DNA of 64,000 nucleotides from Betaproteobacteria bacterium SCN1 (GTDB lineage: Bacteria > Pseudomonadota > Gammaproteobacteria > Burkholderiales > Thiobacillaceae): NCBI GenBank assembly GCA_008923315.1, contig WBSF01000001.1:1-64000 (forward strand). The letters are read 5' to 3'. The position numbers and the translations under genes were made by a program. The notes under the pieces were generated by a model, which saw only the letters and a program-made list of their open reading frames with translations, made no database searches and was not told where the DNA came from. Below, piece by piece: positions 29,977-39,371 of this stretch. The stretch's first letter is position 1. Each line of letters starts with the position of its first letter.

Positions 29977-30276
29977 ATGTTGCATATCGTGAATAAATCG
30001 GCCTCGGAGCGCAGCTCGCTGGACAGCTGCCTGAAGTTGGCCTCCAAGGGTTCTGCCGTTTTGCTGATCGAGGACGCGGTTTACGCTGCGACCAAGGGCA
30101 ATGCGGCGGCGGCGAAAATCCAGGCAGCACAAGCTGACCTCAAGATTTACGCACTCGGTCCCGATCTGGCGGCGCGTGGTATGGCCGGGCGCACACTGGA
30201 CGGTGTCAATGTCGTGGATTACGGCGGTTTTGTGGATCTGGTCGCGGAACACAGCAACTGTCAGTCTTGGCTGTAA
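29977..30276 (+). CDS. dsrH: DsrH subunit of the sulfur relay
   Basis: A 99-residue TusB-like subunit, start MLHIVNKSASERSSLDSC. The conserved cysteine is Cys18 (Cys20 in the Allochromatium numbering), which helps in passing sulfur to DsrC. A second cysteine near the C-terminus (NCQSWL) is also family-typical. AAGGGGA precedes the ATG. The three genes dsrE, dsrF and dsrH encode one complex and mark the sulfur-oxidising type of dsr system. Confidence 0.95.
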   Translation: MLHIVNKSASERSSLDSCLKLASKGSAVLLIEDAVYAATKGNAAAAKIQAAQADLKIYALGPDLAARGMAGRTLDGVNVVDYGGFVDLVAEHSNCQSWL

Positions 30277-30299
30277 CTTTTAATCAAAGGAGTATTGCT

Positions 30300-30635
30300 A
30301 TGCCTATGGTGAACATCGCCGGTAAGGAAGTCGAAGTCGACGAAGAAGGCTATCTGGTCGATCTGTCGCAGTGGAACGAAGACATCGCCAAGTACATGGC
30401 TGTCGAAGAAAAAGTCGATCTGACCGAAAACCACTGGGAAGTCGTCAATTTCCTGCGTGAGTACTATGCCGAATACCAGATCGCGCCTGCCGTGCGTGTT
30501 CTGACCAAAGCCATCGGCAAGAAGCTCGGCCCCGAAAAGGGCAACAACAAGTACCTGTACGAGCTGTTCCCCTACGGTCCTGCCAAACAGGCCTGTAAGA
30601 TCGCCGGCCTGCCCAAGCCGACTGGCTGCATCTAA
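30300..30635 (+). CDS. dsrC: sulfur-carrier protein DsrC
   Basis: A 111-residue cytoplasmic carrier that ties the DsrEFH relay, DsrAB and DsrMKJOP together. The flexible C-terminal arm has both redox cysteines, Cys99 and the penultimate Cys110, 11 residues apart as the family demands, ending PKPTGCI. AAAGGAG lies 6 bases before the ATG; a second ATG two codons on is possible. Contrast with the cysteine-free paralogue at 25044-25376. A stable hairpin follows and may keep dsrC message high. Confidence 0.97.
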   Translation: MPMVNIAGKEVEVDEEGYLVDLSQWNEDIAKYMAVEEKVDLTENHWEVVNFLREYYAEYQIAPAVRVLTKAIGKKLGPEKGNNKYLYELFPYGPAKQACKIAGLPKPTGCI

Positions 30636-30648
30636 GACACACGCTGTA

Positions 30649-30679
30649 CGAGTCGCGCCCGGTTAGCCGGCGCGGCTCG
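30649..30679 (+). promoter_or_regulatory. GC-rich hairpin between dsrC and dsrM
   Basis: CGAGTCGCGCC... pairs with ...GGCGCGGCTCG over 11 bp with one G-U pair, plus an inner CGG/CCG extension and small loop. No T-run follows, so it is not a complete intrinsic terminator. It may stabilise the 3' end of dsrABEFHC or partly stop transcription ahead of the membrane-complex genes. Confidence 0.5.
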
Positions 30680-30764
30680 CTTGCCGACGGATGGTTTCCC
30701 AATCGAATGCGCGCAGGCCGCGACTGCGTTCGATTCGCAAACACGACGTTGTTGGGGGATAGGA

Positions 30765-31499
30765 TTGTCTACTTTGACGATGATTTTCGCGGGCATGTTC
30801 TACATCGCAACGCTGTTGCTTGTGGTCGGCCTGGTGTACAAGATATTCGACTACAGCCGCACGCCGGCGCCGTTGAAAATCCCGACTACGCCGGCGCCCA
30901 CCACGCAAAAAGGCGTGGTGTATCGCATGGCCAAGGAGGTCGTGCTGTTCGAATCCCTGTTCAAATCCAACAAGTGGATCTGGGTATTCGGCTGGCTGTT
31001 TCATTTCGGCATGCTGCTGGTGCTCGTGCGTCATCTCCGCTATTTCGTGACGCCCGTTCCGGAATGGCTCGTGTTCATCCAGCCTTTTGGAAAATATGCC
31101 AGCATCATGATGGTCGTGGGGCTGGGCGGGTTGCTGGCACGGCGTTTCCTGGTGGATCGCGTGCGCTATATTTCGACGCCGTCGGACTATCTCATGCTGG
31201 TTCTGCTGCTGGGTATTGGCCTGAGCGGCATGATGACGACCTTTGTCGTGCATACCGACATCGTCGCGCTCAAGGAGTTCTTCATGGGGCTGATGTTCTT
31301 CGACATCCAGCCGGTGCCCGAGGACCCGATCATCCTTGCGCATCTGACGATGGTCGCCCTGCTGATGCTGATCTTTCCGATCAGCAAGCTGTTGCATGCA
31401 CCGGGCCTGTTCTTCAGCCCGACGCGCAATCAGGCGGACAATCCACGCGAACACCGCCATGTGGCGGCTTGGGCTGCGCGCCTGGACCGGAATAACTGA
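30765..31499 (+). CDS. dsrM: membrane diheme cytochrome b subunit DsrM
   Basis: A 244-residue inner-membrane subunit of DsrMKJOP, related to NarI and HdrE. Five membrane helices and membrane-embedded His residues (for example FHFGMLLVLVRHL and ILAHLTMVALLM) should bind two b hemes and pass electrons to or from quinone. Start: a TTG at 30765 has GGGGGATAGGA directly before it; the ATG at 30780 lacks a ribosome site; an ORF start at 30681 runs into the upstream hairpin. The start remains uncertain by a few residues. Confidence 0.9.
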   Translation: MSTLTMIFAGMFYIATLLLVVGLVYKIFDYSRTPAPLKIPTTPAPTTQKGVVYRMAKEVVLFESLFKSNKWIWVFGWLFHFGMLLVLVRHLRYFVTPVPEWLVFIQPFGKYASIMMVVGLGGLLARRFLVDRVRYISTPSDYLMLVLLLGIGLSGMMTTFVVHTDIVALKEFFMGLMFFDIQPVPEDPIILAHLTMVALLMLIFPISKLLHAPGLFFSPTRNQADNPREHRHVAAWAARLDRNN

Positions 31500-31552
31500 T
31501 TCGCCGGCACGAACCTGCGAACACGAAGCACGAACGGATAGAGGACGCTTAA

Positions 31553-33094
31553 GTGGCTGCTGCTGAATTTGACATTCCGGAGATCAAGGAAACCATCGAG
31601 GTTCCCAAAATCCACGAAGGCGTGATGGCGCACGTGAAGTCCTTCCCGGCGCCCAAGCCGGTGCAGGATTTCATGGGCTATCCGCATGAGCTGGGCGAGG
31701 ACTGGAAAGAGCGTGCCATCGACAAGATGGGCGATCTGCTTGGCAAGTACCGCTCCCTGAAGGTCTTCCTGGATGCCTGTGTGCATTGCGGCGCGTGTAC
31801 GGACAAGTGCCATTATTATCTCGGCACCTCCGATCCCAAGAACATGCCGGTCGCGCGTCAGGATCTGATGCGTCAGGTCTACCGCCGTTACTTCACTACC
31901 GCGGGCAAGCTTTTTCCCAAACTGGTCGGCGCCAAGGATCTGACCAGGGAAACGCTGGACGAGTGGTACAGCTACTACCACCAGTGTTCGGAATGCCGCC
32001 GTTGCTCGGTGTTCTGCCCCTACGGCATCGACACCGCCGAAATCACCATGGCGGGGCGCGAAATCCTCAACCATGTGGGCATCGGCCAGAAATACTCGAA
32101 CGAGATTCTGGGCAAGGTGCAGAAAATCGGCAACAACCTCGGCCTGCCCGGACCGGCACTGGAAGATACGCTTCAAGGGTTGGAAGAGGACATCGAGATG
32201 GATACCGGTGTCCCGGTCAAGCTGCCGATAGACGTGAAAGGCGTCGAAGTGCTGCTGGTTACGCCGTCGGCGGATTTCTTTTCCGAACCGCACGTCGAGT
32301 CGCTGATCGGGTACGCAAAAGTGTTTCATGCCGCAGGCATCAGCTGGACCCTGTCCTCGCATGCCTCGGAAGCCGGCAACTTCGGTCTCTTCAACGGCAA
32401 TTACGAAACCATGCGCAAAGTCGCGATGCGCATTCGTGACGCCGCGCTGGAGCTTGGCGTCAAACGCATCGTCGTCGGCGAATGCGGCCATGCCTGGCGC
32501 GTCGCCTACAGTTTCTGGAACACGCTGACCGGCATCGGTTACGGGGCCGACGATCCCTTCTCGATCGAACTGCAAAAGCAGCTTGATCACAACTACCCTC
32601 AGCCGCAGCATATCTGCGAGTTGACCAACGATCTCATCAATCAGGGCAAGATTCAGGTCGATCCGTCGGCCAACGACGACATGGTCGTGACCTATCACGA
32701 TTCGTGCAACGTGGCGCGCGCGTCGCGGATGGGCGACATGCCCGGCGGACAGTTCATCATTCCGCGCGATCTGATCAAGAAGGTCGTGAACAACTTCCAC
32801 AACATGGCGGACGACACGATCTACGAATCGACCTTCTGTTGCGGTGGTGGCGGCGGCCTGCTCACCGACGACCTGATGGAAGTCCGGGTCAAGGGTGCAT
32901 TGCCGCGGGTTACCGCCCTGAATACGGTGGTCCAGGAGCACGGCGTGAACTTCATGGCGACGATCTGCGCGATCTGCAAGGCCCAGTTCACGAAGGTGCT
33001 GCCTAAGTACGGTTTCGACATGAGCATGGTGGGCGGTATCCACCAACTGGTTAGCAAGGCGGTCAAGCTGGATGCGCCGAAGCAGGCCGACTGA
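31553..33094 (+). CDS. dsrK: HdrD-like iron-sulfur subunit DsrK
   Basis: A 513-residue cytoplasm-facing subunit of DsrMKJOP. Two [4Fe-4S] motifs are present: CVHCGACTDKC (76-86) and CSECRRCSVFC (145-155). The C-terminal CCG-type region includes HDSCNVAR, FCCGGGGG and ICAICKAQF, resembling the HdrD catalytic cluster that handles disulfides; here the substrate is oxidised or trisulfide DsrC. The start is a GTG at 31553 with GAGGA seven bases upstream. Confidence 0.95.
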   Translation: MAAAEFDIPEIKETIEVPKIHEGVMAHVKSFPAPKPVQDFMGYPHELGEDWKERAIDKMGDLLGKYRSLKVFLDACVHCGACTDKCHYYLGTSDPKNMPVARQDLMRQVYRRYFTTAGKLFPKLVGAKDLTRETLDEWYSYYHQCSECRRCSVFCPYGIDTAEITMAGREILNHVGIGQKYSNEILGKVQKIGNNLGLPGPALEDTLQGLEEDIEMDTGVPVKLPIDVKGVEVLLVTPSADFFSEPHVESLIGYAKVFHAAGISWTLSSHASEAGNFGLFNGNYETMRKVAMRIRDAALELGVKRIVVGECGHAWRVAYSFWNTLTGIGYGADDPFSIELQKQLDHNYPQPQHICELTNDLINQGKIQVDPSANDDMVVTYHDSCNVARASRMGDMPGGQFIIPRDLIKKVVNNFHNMADDTIYESTFCCGGGGGLLTDDLMEVRVKGALPRVTALNTVVQEHGVNFMATICAICKAQFTKVLPKYGFDMSMVGGIHQLVSKAVKLDAPKQAD

Positions 33095-33143
33095 TCGCGT
33101 TTCCCTCATCTTTGAAAGTTTTGTAGGCGTTAGGAGAATCAAC

Positions 33144-35105
33144 ATGGCTGTCACGACAAACAAGGGCACAAAAACCGAAGGCTTGACATGGCGTCGCTAC
33201 AAAGACGGCGAGTCTGATCAGAACTACCGTTCGTCCCAGGATCGCATCTTCCAGTCGAGCTGGACGCACAAGTGTCCGGAGTACATGCTCTCCACGCCGC
33301 CCTGCCAGGGGTCCTGCCCGGCCGGCGAAGACATCCGTGGCTATCTGAACATCGTGCGCGGCATCGAGAAGCCGCCCGCTGGGACCACCTGGCAGGAATA
33401 CGCCTTCCGCCGCATCACCGAAGCCAACCCCTTCCCCGGCGTCATGGGCCGCGTCTGTCCCGCGCCCTGTGAGTCCGGCTGCAACCGCAACATGGTCGAA
33501 GACCATGTCGGCATCAACTCGGTCGAGCATTTCGTGGGCGACTGGGGGATTGCCAACAACATGAAATTCACGGCCGCAGCAACCGAAACCGGCAAGAAGA
33601 TTGCCGTCATCGGCGCGGGCCCGGCCGGTCTGGCCGCCGCCTACCAGCTGCGCCTGCGCGGCCATGGCGTCACCATCTTCGACGAGCACGAAGAGCTCGG
33701 CGGCATGATGCGCTACGGCATCCCTGGCTTCCGTACCCCGCGCGAAATGCTGGACTCGGAAATCGACCGCATCATCGAAATGGGTGTTGAAACCCGTCTC
33801 AAGTGCCGCGTCGGCAGCGACATCAGCTTTGACGAACTCGACAAGAACTACGACGCCATCTTCATGGCGATGGGCGCCCAGGCCGGCCGGCCGCTGCCCG
33901 TTCCCGGCGCCGAAGCGCCCAACTGCGTGACCGCCGTCGCGTTCCTGCGCGCCTTCAACGAAGGCCGCCTGCAGCACGTCGGCAACCGCGTCGTCGTCAT
34001 CGGCGGCGGCGATACCTCGATCGACGTCGCAACCGTTGCCCGCCGCCTGGGCAACGTGACCAAATCCGGTACGCAGGATGAACGTCCCGAGGCAGTGATT
34101 GCCGGCCACATGGCTTCCGACGTGGCCTCCATCTCCGCGCGCGAAGGCGCCGAGGTCGTGCTGGTTTCGCGTGCCACCATCGACAAGATGGCCGCCAACA
34201 AGCACGAAGTCGAGCATGCCCAGCAGGAAGGGATCGAAATCATTGGCGGCGTGACCCCGGTTGCTGTTGTGGTTGACGCCAACGGCCGCGCCACTGCGTT
34301 GCGTGTGGCTGAATTCGTGATGGAAGGCAACCAGACCAAGATTATTGAAGGCACCGAGCGTGATCTGCCGGGCGATCTGATCGTCTCCGCGATCGGCCAG
34401 GGTGTCGATTTCACCGGTCTCGAGAAGTTCAACAACAACAACGGCCTGATCAAGGCCGACAAGAACTACCGCTTCCCCGGCAGCGAAAAGGTCTTCGTCG
34501 GTGGCGACGTGATCCGTCCGCACCTGCTGACCACCGCGATCGGCCACGCTTCGATCGCCGTCGACGGCATCGACGCCTTCCTCAAGGGCAAGGAGCTGGA
34601 CAAGCGTCCGAAGGTCGACGTCCACCACTTCGACGAAATCCGCAAGTGGCTCGAATCCGGCCACGAGTACAGCGAAGTCAAGGGCCAGATCTGGGGCACC
34701 TCGGAGCGCAAGGACATCCTGCACAACTTCGAAGACCGTTCGCAGCGTCACATCATCCCGCACAACGAGCTGTTCCTCGGCCACTTCCCGAACGTTGCAC
34801 GCAACATCCGTGAAGTGACCGTGCTGGACAAGGAAGGCGCGCTGGGCAACTTCGAAGAGCGTCTGCATGCCCTGTCCGAAAAGGCTGTCATCGACGAGGC
34901 CAAGCGCTGCATGTCCTGCGGCCAGTGCTTCGAATGCGACAACTGCGTGGTGTACTGTCCGCAGACTGCCGTGTTCAAGGTGAAAAAGAAAGACAATCCC
35001 ACCGTGGGTCGTTACGTCGATACCGATTACGCTAAATGCATCGGCTGCCATATCTGTGCCGATGTCTGCCCGACCGGTTACATCGTCATGGGCATGGGTG
35101 ATTGA
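33144..35105 (+). CDS. dsrL: iron-sulfur flavoprotein DsrL
   Basis: A 653-residue NAD(P)H:acceptor oxidoreductase related to the small subunit of glutamate synthase. An N-terminal cluster region (Cys44, 54, 58 and 105, 109, 113) is followed by an FAD site VIGAGPAGLAAA (about 155-166), an NAD(P) site VVIGGGDTSID, and a C-terminal two-cluster ferredoxin domain (CMSCGQCFECDNC and CIGCHICADVCP). It accepts electrons from rDsrAB and marks the oxidative pathway. TAGGAGA precedes the ATG at 33144. Confidence 0.95.
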   Translation: MAVTTNKGTKTEGLTWRRYKDGESDQNYRSSQDRIFQSSWTHKCPEYMLSTPPCQGSCPAGEDIRGYLNIVRGIEKPPAGTTWQEYAFRRITEANPFPGVMGRVCPAPCESGCNRNMVEDHVGINSVEHFVGDWGIANNMKFTAAATETGKKIAVIGAGPAGLAAAYQLRLRGHGVTIFDEHEELGGMMRYGIPGFRTPREMLDSEIDRIIEMGVETRLKCRVGSDISFDELDKNYDAIFMAMGAQAGRPLPVPGAEAPNCVTAVAFLRAFNEGRLQHVGNRVVVIGGGDTSIDVATVARRLGNVTKSGTQDERPEAVIAGHMASDVASISAREGAEVVLVSRATIDKMAANKHEVEHAQQEGIEIIGGVTPVAVVVDANGRATALRVAEFVMEGNQTKIIEGTERDLPGDLIVSAIGQGVDFTGLEKFNNNNGLIKADKNYRFPGSEKVFVGGDVIRPHLLTTAIGHASIAVDGIDAFLKGKELDKRPKVDVHHFDEIRKWLESGHEYSEVKGQIWGTSERKDILHNFEDRSQRHIIPHNELFLGHFPNVARNIREVTVLDKEGALGNFEERLHALSEKAVIDEAKRCMSCGQCFECDNCVVYCPQTAVFKVKKKDNPTVGRYVDTDYAKCIGCHICADVCPTGYIVMGMGD

Positions 35106-35110
35106 ACGTG

Positions 35111-35593
35111 ATGGCCGGTTTTCTGCAGCGCGCGGCGCGCGCGGCATTTCTGGCTGTCGCGCTGATCTGGGCAGGGCTGATCCCCGCCCAGGCAGATGCG
35201 CCCAAGCCCGTCATCCAGAAGGCGACGAAGGGTGAGCAGTGCGTGGAAGACACCGCATACATGCGGAAGAACCATATGAAGGTGCTGAACCATCACCGTG
35301 ACGAAACGGTACTCGAAGGCATCCGCACCAAGAAGCACAGCCTCAAGGAATGCATCAACTGCCACGCCAGCGAAACAACCGGCAGCGTGGCGAAGTCCAA
35401 GGACGATTTCTGCGTCAGCTGCCATAGTTACGCGGCGGTGAAGATCGACTGCTTCGATTGTCATTCCACCAAGCCGCAGGGATCGATGGCGATGCATCCC
35501 CTCGATGCCGCAACGGCACACTACAAGCACAAGCTGGCCGCAGGCGCCAAGCAGCCGGTCAGCGTGGAAGAGATGGCCAAGGTCGCCCAATGA
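35111..35593 (+). CDS. dsrJ: periplasmic triheme cytochrome c DsrJ
   Basis: A 160-residue subunit of DsrMKJOP with an N-terminal signal anchor (about 8-27). Three heme c sites are visible: CINCH (81-85), CVSCH (101-105) and CFDCH (114-118). Cys44 in GEQCVEDT corresponds to the cysteine that gives one heme its unusual His/Cys ligation. The start is ATG 35111; GTG and TTG codons just upstream are alternatives. The stop overlaps the dsrO start. Confidence 0.92.
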   Translation: MAGFLQRAARAAFLAVALIWAGLIPAQADAPKPVIQKATKGEQCVEDTAYMRKNHMKVLNHHRDETVLEGIRTKKHSLKECINCHASETTGSVAKSKDDFCVSCHSYAAVKIDCFDCHSTKPQGSMAMHPLDAATAHYKHKLAAGAKQPVSVEEMAKVAQ

Positions 35594-36369
35594 GTGAAAT
35601 GAACCCGAACCAGGAGACTGCGCCGGCTTCGCCGGAACGTCGTCGCTTCGTCGGCGGCGCGGCTGCCGCCGCGGCCGGTCTGGCGATCGCCCCCGGCGTG
35701 ATGCTGATCGAAGTTGCCTACGGCCGGCCCGAGGATCAAGCCGCCAGCAGCGCGGTACGCTGGGGTATGCTCGTCGACACGACCAAGTGCGCGAGCGGTT
35801 GCAACGAATGCGTGTCCGCGTGCAGCACCGAAAACGGCTGGACGCCCGTTGCCGAGAGCAAGCATCCGAAACAGGCGCCCCAATGGATCCGCAAGCTGGA
35901 ACTCCAGGATCCGTTGACGCAGATGCAGACCAGCCTGCCGATGATGTGCCAGCACTGCGCCGAGCCGCCGTGTGTCGACGTCTGTCCGACCGGTGCCTCG
36001 TTCAAGCGCGCCGACGGCATCGTGCTGGTCAACCGCCATACCTGCATCGGTTGCCGCTACTGCATGATGGCCTGTCCATACAAGGCGCGGTCGCTGGTTC
36101 ACGAGCCGTTGAACGATACGCAGAAACCCGACGTGCCGCGCGGCATCGGTTGTGTTGAATCGTGCACCTTCTGCGTACAGAAGGTCGACCGCGGCGACGG
36201 CACCACCGCCTGCGTCGAGGCGTGCACCGCCGCCGGCCACAATGCGCTGCTGTTCGGCGACATGAACGATCCCGGGAGCGAGATTTCGAAGCGCCTGCGC
36301 GAACTGCCCACCAAGCAGGTACGGGCTGATCTCAATCTGAATCTCGGCATCCGCTATCACGGAATCTGA
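35590..36369 (+). CDS. dsrO: periplasmic iron-sulfur subunit DsrO
   Basis: A 259-residue Tat-exported ferredoxin-like subunit. The signal carries PERRRFVGGAAAAAAG. Four Cys groups follow, including CASGCNECVSAC, CQHCAEPPCVDVCP, CIGCRYCMMACP and CTFCVQKVDRG, giving several [4Fe-4S] clusters. The ATG at 35590 overlaps the dsrJ stop (ATGA). It should carry electrons between DsrJ and DsrP on the outside of the membrane. Confidence 0.95.
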   Translation: MSEMNPNQETAPASPERRRFVGGAAAAAAGLAIAPGVMLIEVAYGRPEDQAASSAVRWGMLVDTTKCASGCNECVSACSTENGWTPVAESKHPKQAPQWIRKLELQDPLTQMQTSLPMMCQHCAEPPCVDVCPTGASFKRADGIVLVNRHTCIGCRYCMMACPYKARSLVHEPLNDTQKPDVPRGIGCVESCTFCVQKVDRGDGTTACVEACTAAGHNALLFGDMNDPGSEISKRLRELPTKQVRADLNLNLGIRYHGI

Positions 36370-36374
36370 CAACC

Positions 36375-37577
36375 ATGGCAAGCATTACCTTCCGCGAAGT
36401 AGAAGGCAGCAGCCTCAAGTACTGGCTGCTGTTCGGAGGCCTCGGCCTGTTCGTCCTGTTCGGCGCGCTGGCCTGGAACACCATGCATCATCACGGCCAC
36501 GTCATTACGGGCATGGACAACCAGATCGTCTGGGGCCTGCCGCACGTGTTCGCCGTGTTTCTGATCGTTGCCGCCTCGGGGGCGCTCAACGTTGCGTCCA
36601 TCGCCTCGGTCTTCAACAAGCCGATGTACAAGCCGCTCGCGCCATTGTCCGCCATACTGGCGCTGGCACTGATGCTGGGCGGCCTGCTGGTGCTGGTGCT
36701 CGATCTCGGCCGTTCCGACCGTCTGGTCGTCGCGATGACGCATTTCAACTTCAAGTCGATGTTTACCTGGAACGTCTTCCTGTATTCCGGCTTCTTTGCG
36801 CTGGTCGGCATTTATCTGTGGACCATGCTCGATCGCAGCGTCAAGGCATACACGAAGGCAGCCGGTACGGCGGCCTTCATCTGGCGGCTTGCACTGACCA
36901 CCGGTACCGGATCGCTGTTCGGCTTCCTGATTGCCCGTGAACTGTACGGCTCCGCCGTCATGGCGCCGATGTTCATCATCATGTCATTCGCCTACGGTCT
37001 CGCCATCTATCTGATGGTGCTCGCCGCCGCCTATGCCTGGACGGGCCGCCCCCTGGGCGATATCGTGATACAGCGTCTGCGTTATCTGCTCGCAGTGTTC
37101 GTCGCCGCCGTGCTGTACTTCGTCGTCGTGCACCACATGACCAGCATGTATTTCACCAAATTCCATGCGGTGGAAGCTTTCATCCTGCTCAATGGCGGCA
37201 TCTTCACAACCCTGTTCTGGATAGGGCAGATTCTGATCGGCGGCGTGATCCCGCTGGTGATCCTGCTGACCGGCATGGGCAAAAGCCGCACGTGGCTCAT
37301 GATCGCCTGTGCACTCGTCATCCTGGGCGGACTGGTGCAGATGTACGTCACCATCATCGGCGCGCAGGCCTGGCCGCTGGATCTCTTCCCGGGCATGGTT
37401 CAGTCGAGCAGCTTCTTCGATGGCGAAGTCCACAGCTATGCGCCGAGCGCACCCGAACTCTTCCTCGGTCTGGGCGGCATCGCCATCGCGCTGCTGGCCA
37501 CCACATTTGGGGTGAAAGTGCTGCGCCTCCTGCCCGAAAGCCTGGACGACGCCACCGTCGCCAAGCTCGAGCACTGA
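36375..37577 (+). CDS. dsrP: NrfD-type membrane subunit DsrP
   Basis: A 400-residue integral inner-membrane protein with about ten helices, of the NrfD/PsrC family that binds quinone without its own metal sites. It pairs with DsrO as PsrC does with PsrB. It lies 5 bases after dsrO, and completes the five-subunit membrane complex. No unusual feature besides a short charged C-terminal tail. Confidence 0.94.
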   Translation: MASITFREVEGSSLKYWLLFGGLGLFVLFGALAWNTMHHHGHVITGMDNQIVWGLPHVFAVFLIVAASGALNVASIASVFNKPMYKPLAPLSAILALALMLGGLLVLVLDLGRSDRLVVAMTHFNFKSMFTWNVFLYSGFFALVGIYLWTMLDRSVKAYTKAAGTAAFIWRLALTTGTGSLFGFLIARELYGSAVMAPMFIIMSFAYGLAIYLMVLAAAYAWTGRPLGDIVIQRLRYLLAVFVAAVLYFVVVHHMTSMYFTKFHAVEAFILLNGGIFTTLFWIGQILIGGVIPLVILLTGMGKSRTWLMIACALVILGGLVQMYVTIIGAQAWPLDLFPGMVQSSSFFDGEVHSYAPSAPELFLGLGGIAIALLATTFGVKVLRLLPESLDDATVAKLEH

Positions 37578-37612
37578 TCGTGTCCGCCGGCAGACGCGGC
37601 GGCTGAGGCACG

Positions 37613-39019
37613 ATGCAGCAAGCCTTCACATCGACGACACGCGGGGCTGAAAGGCCCCGCGTGTTCGTTTCCGCCGCCCACAAATCCTCGGGCAAAACCA
37701 CGCTGACCCTCGGGCTGGCGGCCGCGCTCGCGCAGCGGGAGCATATCGTGCAGCCCTTCAAGAAAGGGCCGGATTACATCGACCCGTTATGGCTGGGTAT
37801 GGCGGCGGGGCGTCCCTGTTACAACCTCGATTTCCACATGATGCAGCGCGACGAGATCGCGGCGCAGTTTGCGCGGGCAGCCGAGGGCGCTCGCATCAGT
37901 CTGGTCGAGGGCAACAAGGGGTTGTACGACGGGCTCGATCTCGACGGCAGCAACAGCAACGCTGCCCTTGCCCGGCTGCTCGACGCGCCGGTGGTGCTGG
38001 TGATCGACGCACGCGGCATGACTCGCGGCGTGGCGCCGCTGATCCTGGGCTACCAGGCTTTCGACCGCGATATCCGCATTGCCGGCGTGATTCTCAACCA
38101 GTTGGGCGGCAGCCGCCACGAGTCGAAGCTGCGGGCCGTGATCGAGCATTACACCGACGTCGAGGTGCTCGGCGCCGTTCAGCACGACGACGCCATGCAG
38201 ATTGCCGAACGGCATCTCGGCCTGGTGCCGGCCAACGAGCAGGACGTCGCGCGTGCGCGCATTCGCGCCGTCGGCGAGCGGATCGCGGGGCAGGTCGATC
38301 TCGGTCGCTTGCTCGCCATCGCCGATACCGCACCATCTTTCGAAACATTCGCCGCGCCCGCACCCGCCTCGGCAACGCGTGTGCGGATCGGTATCGCACA
38401 GGACCAGGCATTCGGGTTTTACTACAGTGAAGATCTCGACAGCCTGCGTGCGGCCAATGTCGAGCTCGTCTCCCTGGACATGCTGCACGATGCCGCGCTG
38501 CCCGCAGTCGACGGCCTCGTCATCGGAGGAGGTTTTCCCGAAGTGTTCATGGATGCGCTCGAAGCCAACGCCGGTATGCGTGCCAGCGTGCGCGCCGCCA
38601 TCGAGGCCGGCCTGCCGGCCTATGCCGAATGCGGCGGTCTGATGTATCTGTCGCGCAGCCTGAGCTGGCAGGGCCGCACCCGGCAAATGGTCGGCATCGT
38701 GCCCGGTGACACCGTGATGCACCAGCGGCCGGTCGGCCGCGGCTATGCGCGCCTGGAACCGAGCGGCGACGATCGCTGGCGCGAAAGCGGCATCATTCCG
38801 GCCCATGAATTCCACTATTCCAGCCTCGAAAACCTGTCCGGCGATACGTGCTTCGCCTATCGGGTCGCACGCGGGCACGGCATCGACGGCGCGCACGACG
38901 GCTACCAGACGCACAATCTGCTTGCGGCCTACGTGCATCGTCGCGGCAGCGGCCCGCAGGGCTGGATTACCCCTTTCCTGAACCAGGTGCGTGCGCGCAA
39001 GGCGCGTCTCGCCGCCTGA
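37613..39019 (+). CDS. dsrN: glutamine-dependent siroheme amidase DsrN
   Basis: A 468-residue cobyrinic acid a,c-diamide synthase homologue. The N-terminal ATPase has the P-loop SAAHKSSGKTTLT (near residue 24), and the C-terminal class I glutaminase domain has its nucleophile in YAECGGLMYLS. In dsr operons the enzyme amidates siroheme to siro(heme)amide for DsrAB. No cobalamin genes accompany it here, which supports DsrN over CobB/CbiA. Confidence 0.9.
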   Translation: MQQAFTSTTRGAERPRVFVSAAHKSSGKTTLTLGLAAALAQREHIVQPFKKGPDYIDPLWLGMAAGRPCYNLDFHMMQRDEIAAQFARAAEGARISLVEGNKGLYDGLDLDGSNSNAALARLLDAPVVLVIDARGMTRGVAPLILGYQAFDRDIRIAGVILNQLGGSRHESKLRAVIEHYTDVEVLGAVQHDDAMQIAERHLGLVPANEQDVARARIRAVGERIAGQVDLGRLLAIADTAPSFETFAAPAPASATRVRIGIAQDQAFGFYYSEDLDSLRAANVELVSLDMLHDAALPAVDGLVIGGGFPEVFMDALEANAGMRASVRAAIEAGLPAYAECGGLMYLSRSLSWQGRTRQMVGIVPGDTVMHQRPVGRGYARLEPSGDDRWRESGIIPAHEFHYSSLENLSGDTCFAYRVARGHGIDGAHDGYQTHNLLAAYVHRRGSGPQGWITPFLNQVRARKARLAA

Positions 39020-39039
39020 TCCCATTCCCGAGGATACGC

Positions 39040-39369
39040 ATGATCAAGATCACCGACACCGCCGCGGAACAGATTCGCCGCGCCAACAGCAACCCCGATG
39101 TCTACGAAATGATCCTGCGCGTCGCCGCCTACCAGGACGAAGACGGCAGCGTGAACTACGGCATGGGGTTCGACATCGAACGTGCCGATGACGAACACAT
39201 CATCGTCAATGGCATCCAGCTGCTGATCGCCCCGCAGAGCACGCCCTACCTCCAGGGGGTCACCCTCGATTTCGTCGAATTCACGCCCGGTGACATGCGC
39301 TTCATCTTCATTCCCCCGTATTCGCAGGAAGATGCGCCGGGCGGGGATACGCCTTCCGCCACCGAATAA
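39040..39369 (+). CDS. dsrR: IscA-like protein without cysteines, DsrR
   Basis: A 109-residue A-type carrier fold beginning MIKITDTAAEQIRRANS. The three conserved cysteines that bind Fe-S in IscA/SufA/ErpA are absent; the protein has no cysteine at all. This fits Allochromatium DsrR, which lacks iron and cluster binding and is reported to affect dsr expression after transcription. GAGG lies 7 bases before the ATG at 39040. It sits between dsrN and cysG. Confidence 0.88.
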   Translation: MIKITDTAAEQIRRANSNPDVYEMILRVAAYQDEDGSVNYGMGFDIERADDEHIIVNGIQLLIAPQSTPYLQGVTLDFVEFTPGDMRFIFIPPYSQEDAPGGDTPSATE

Positions 39370-39371
39370 TC

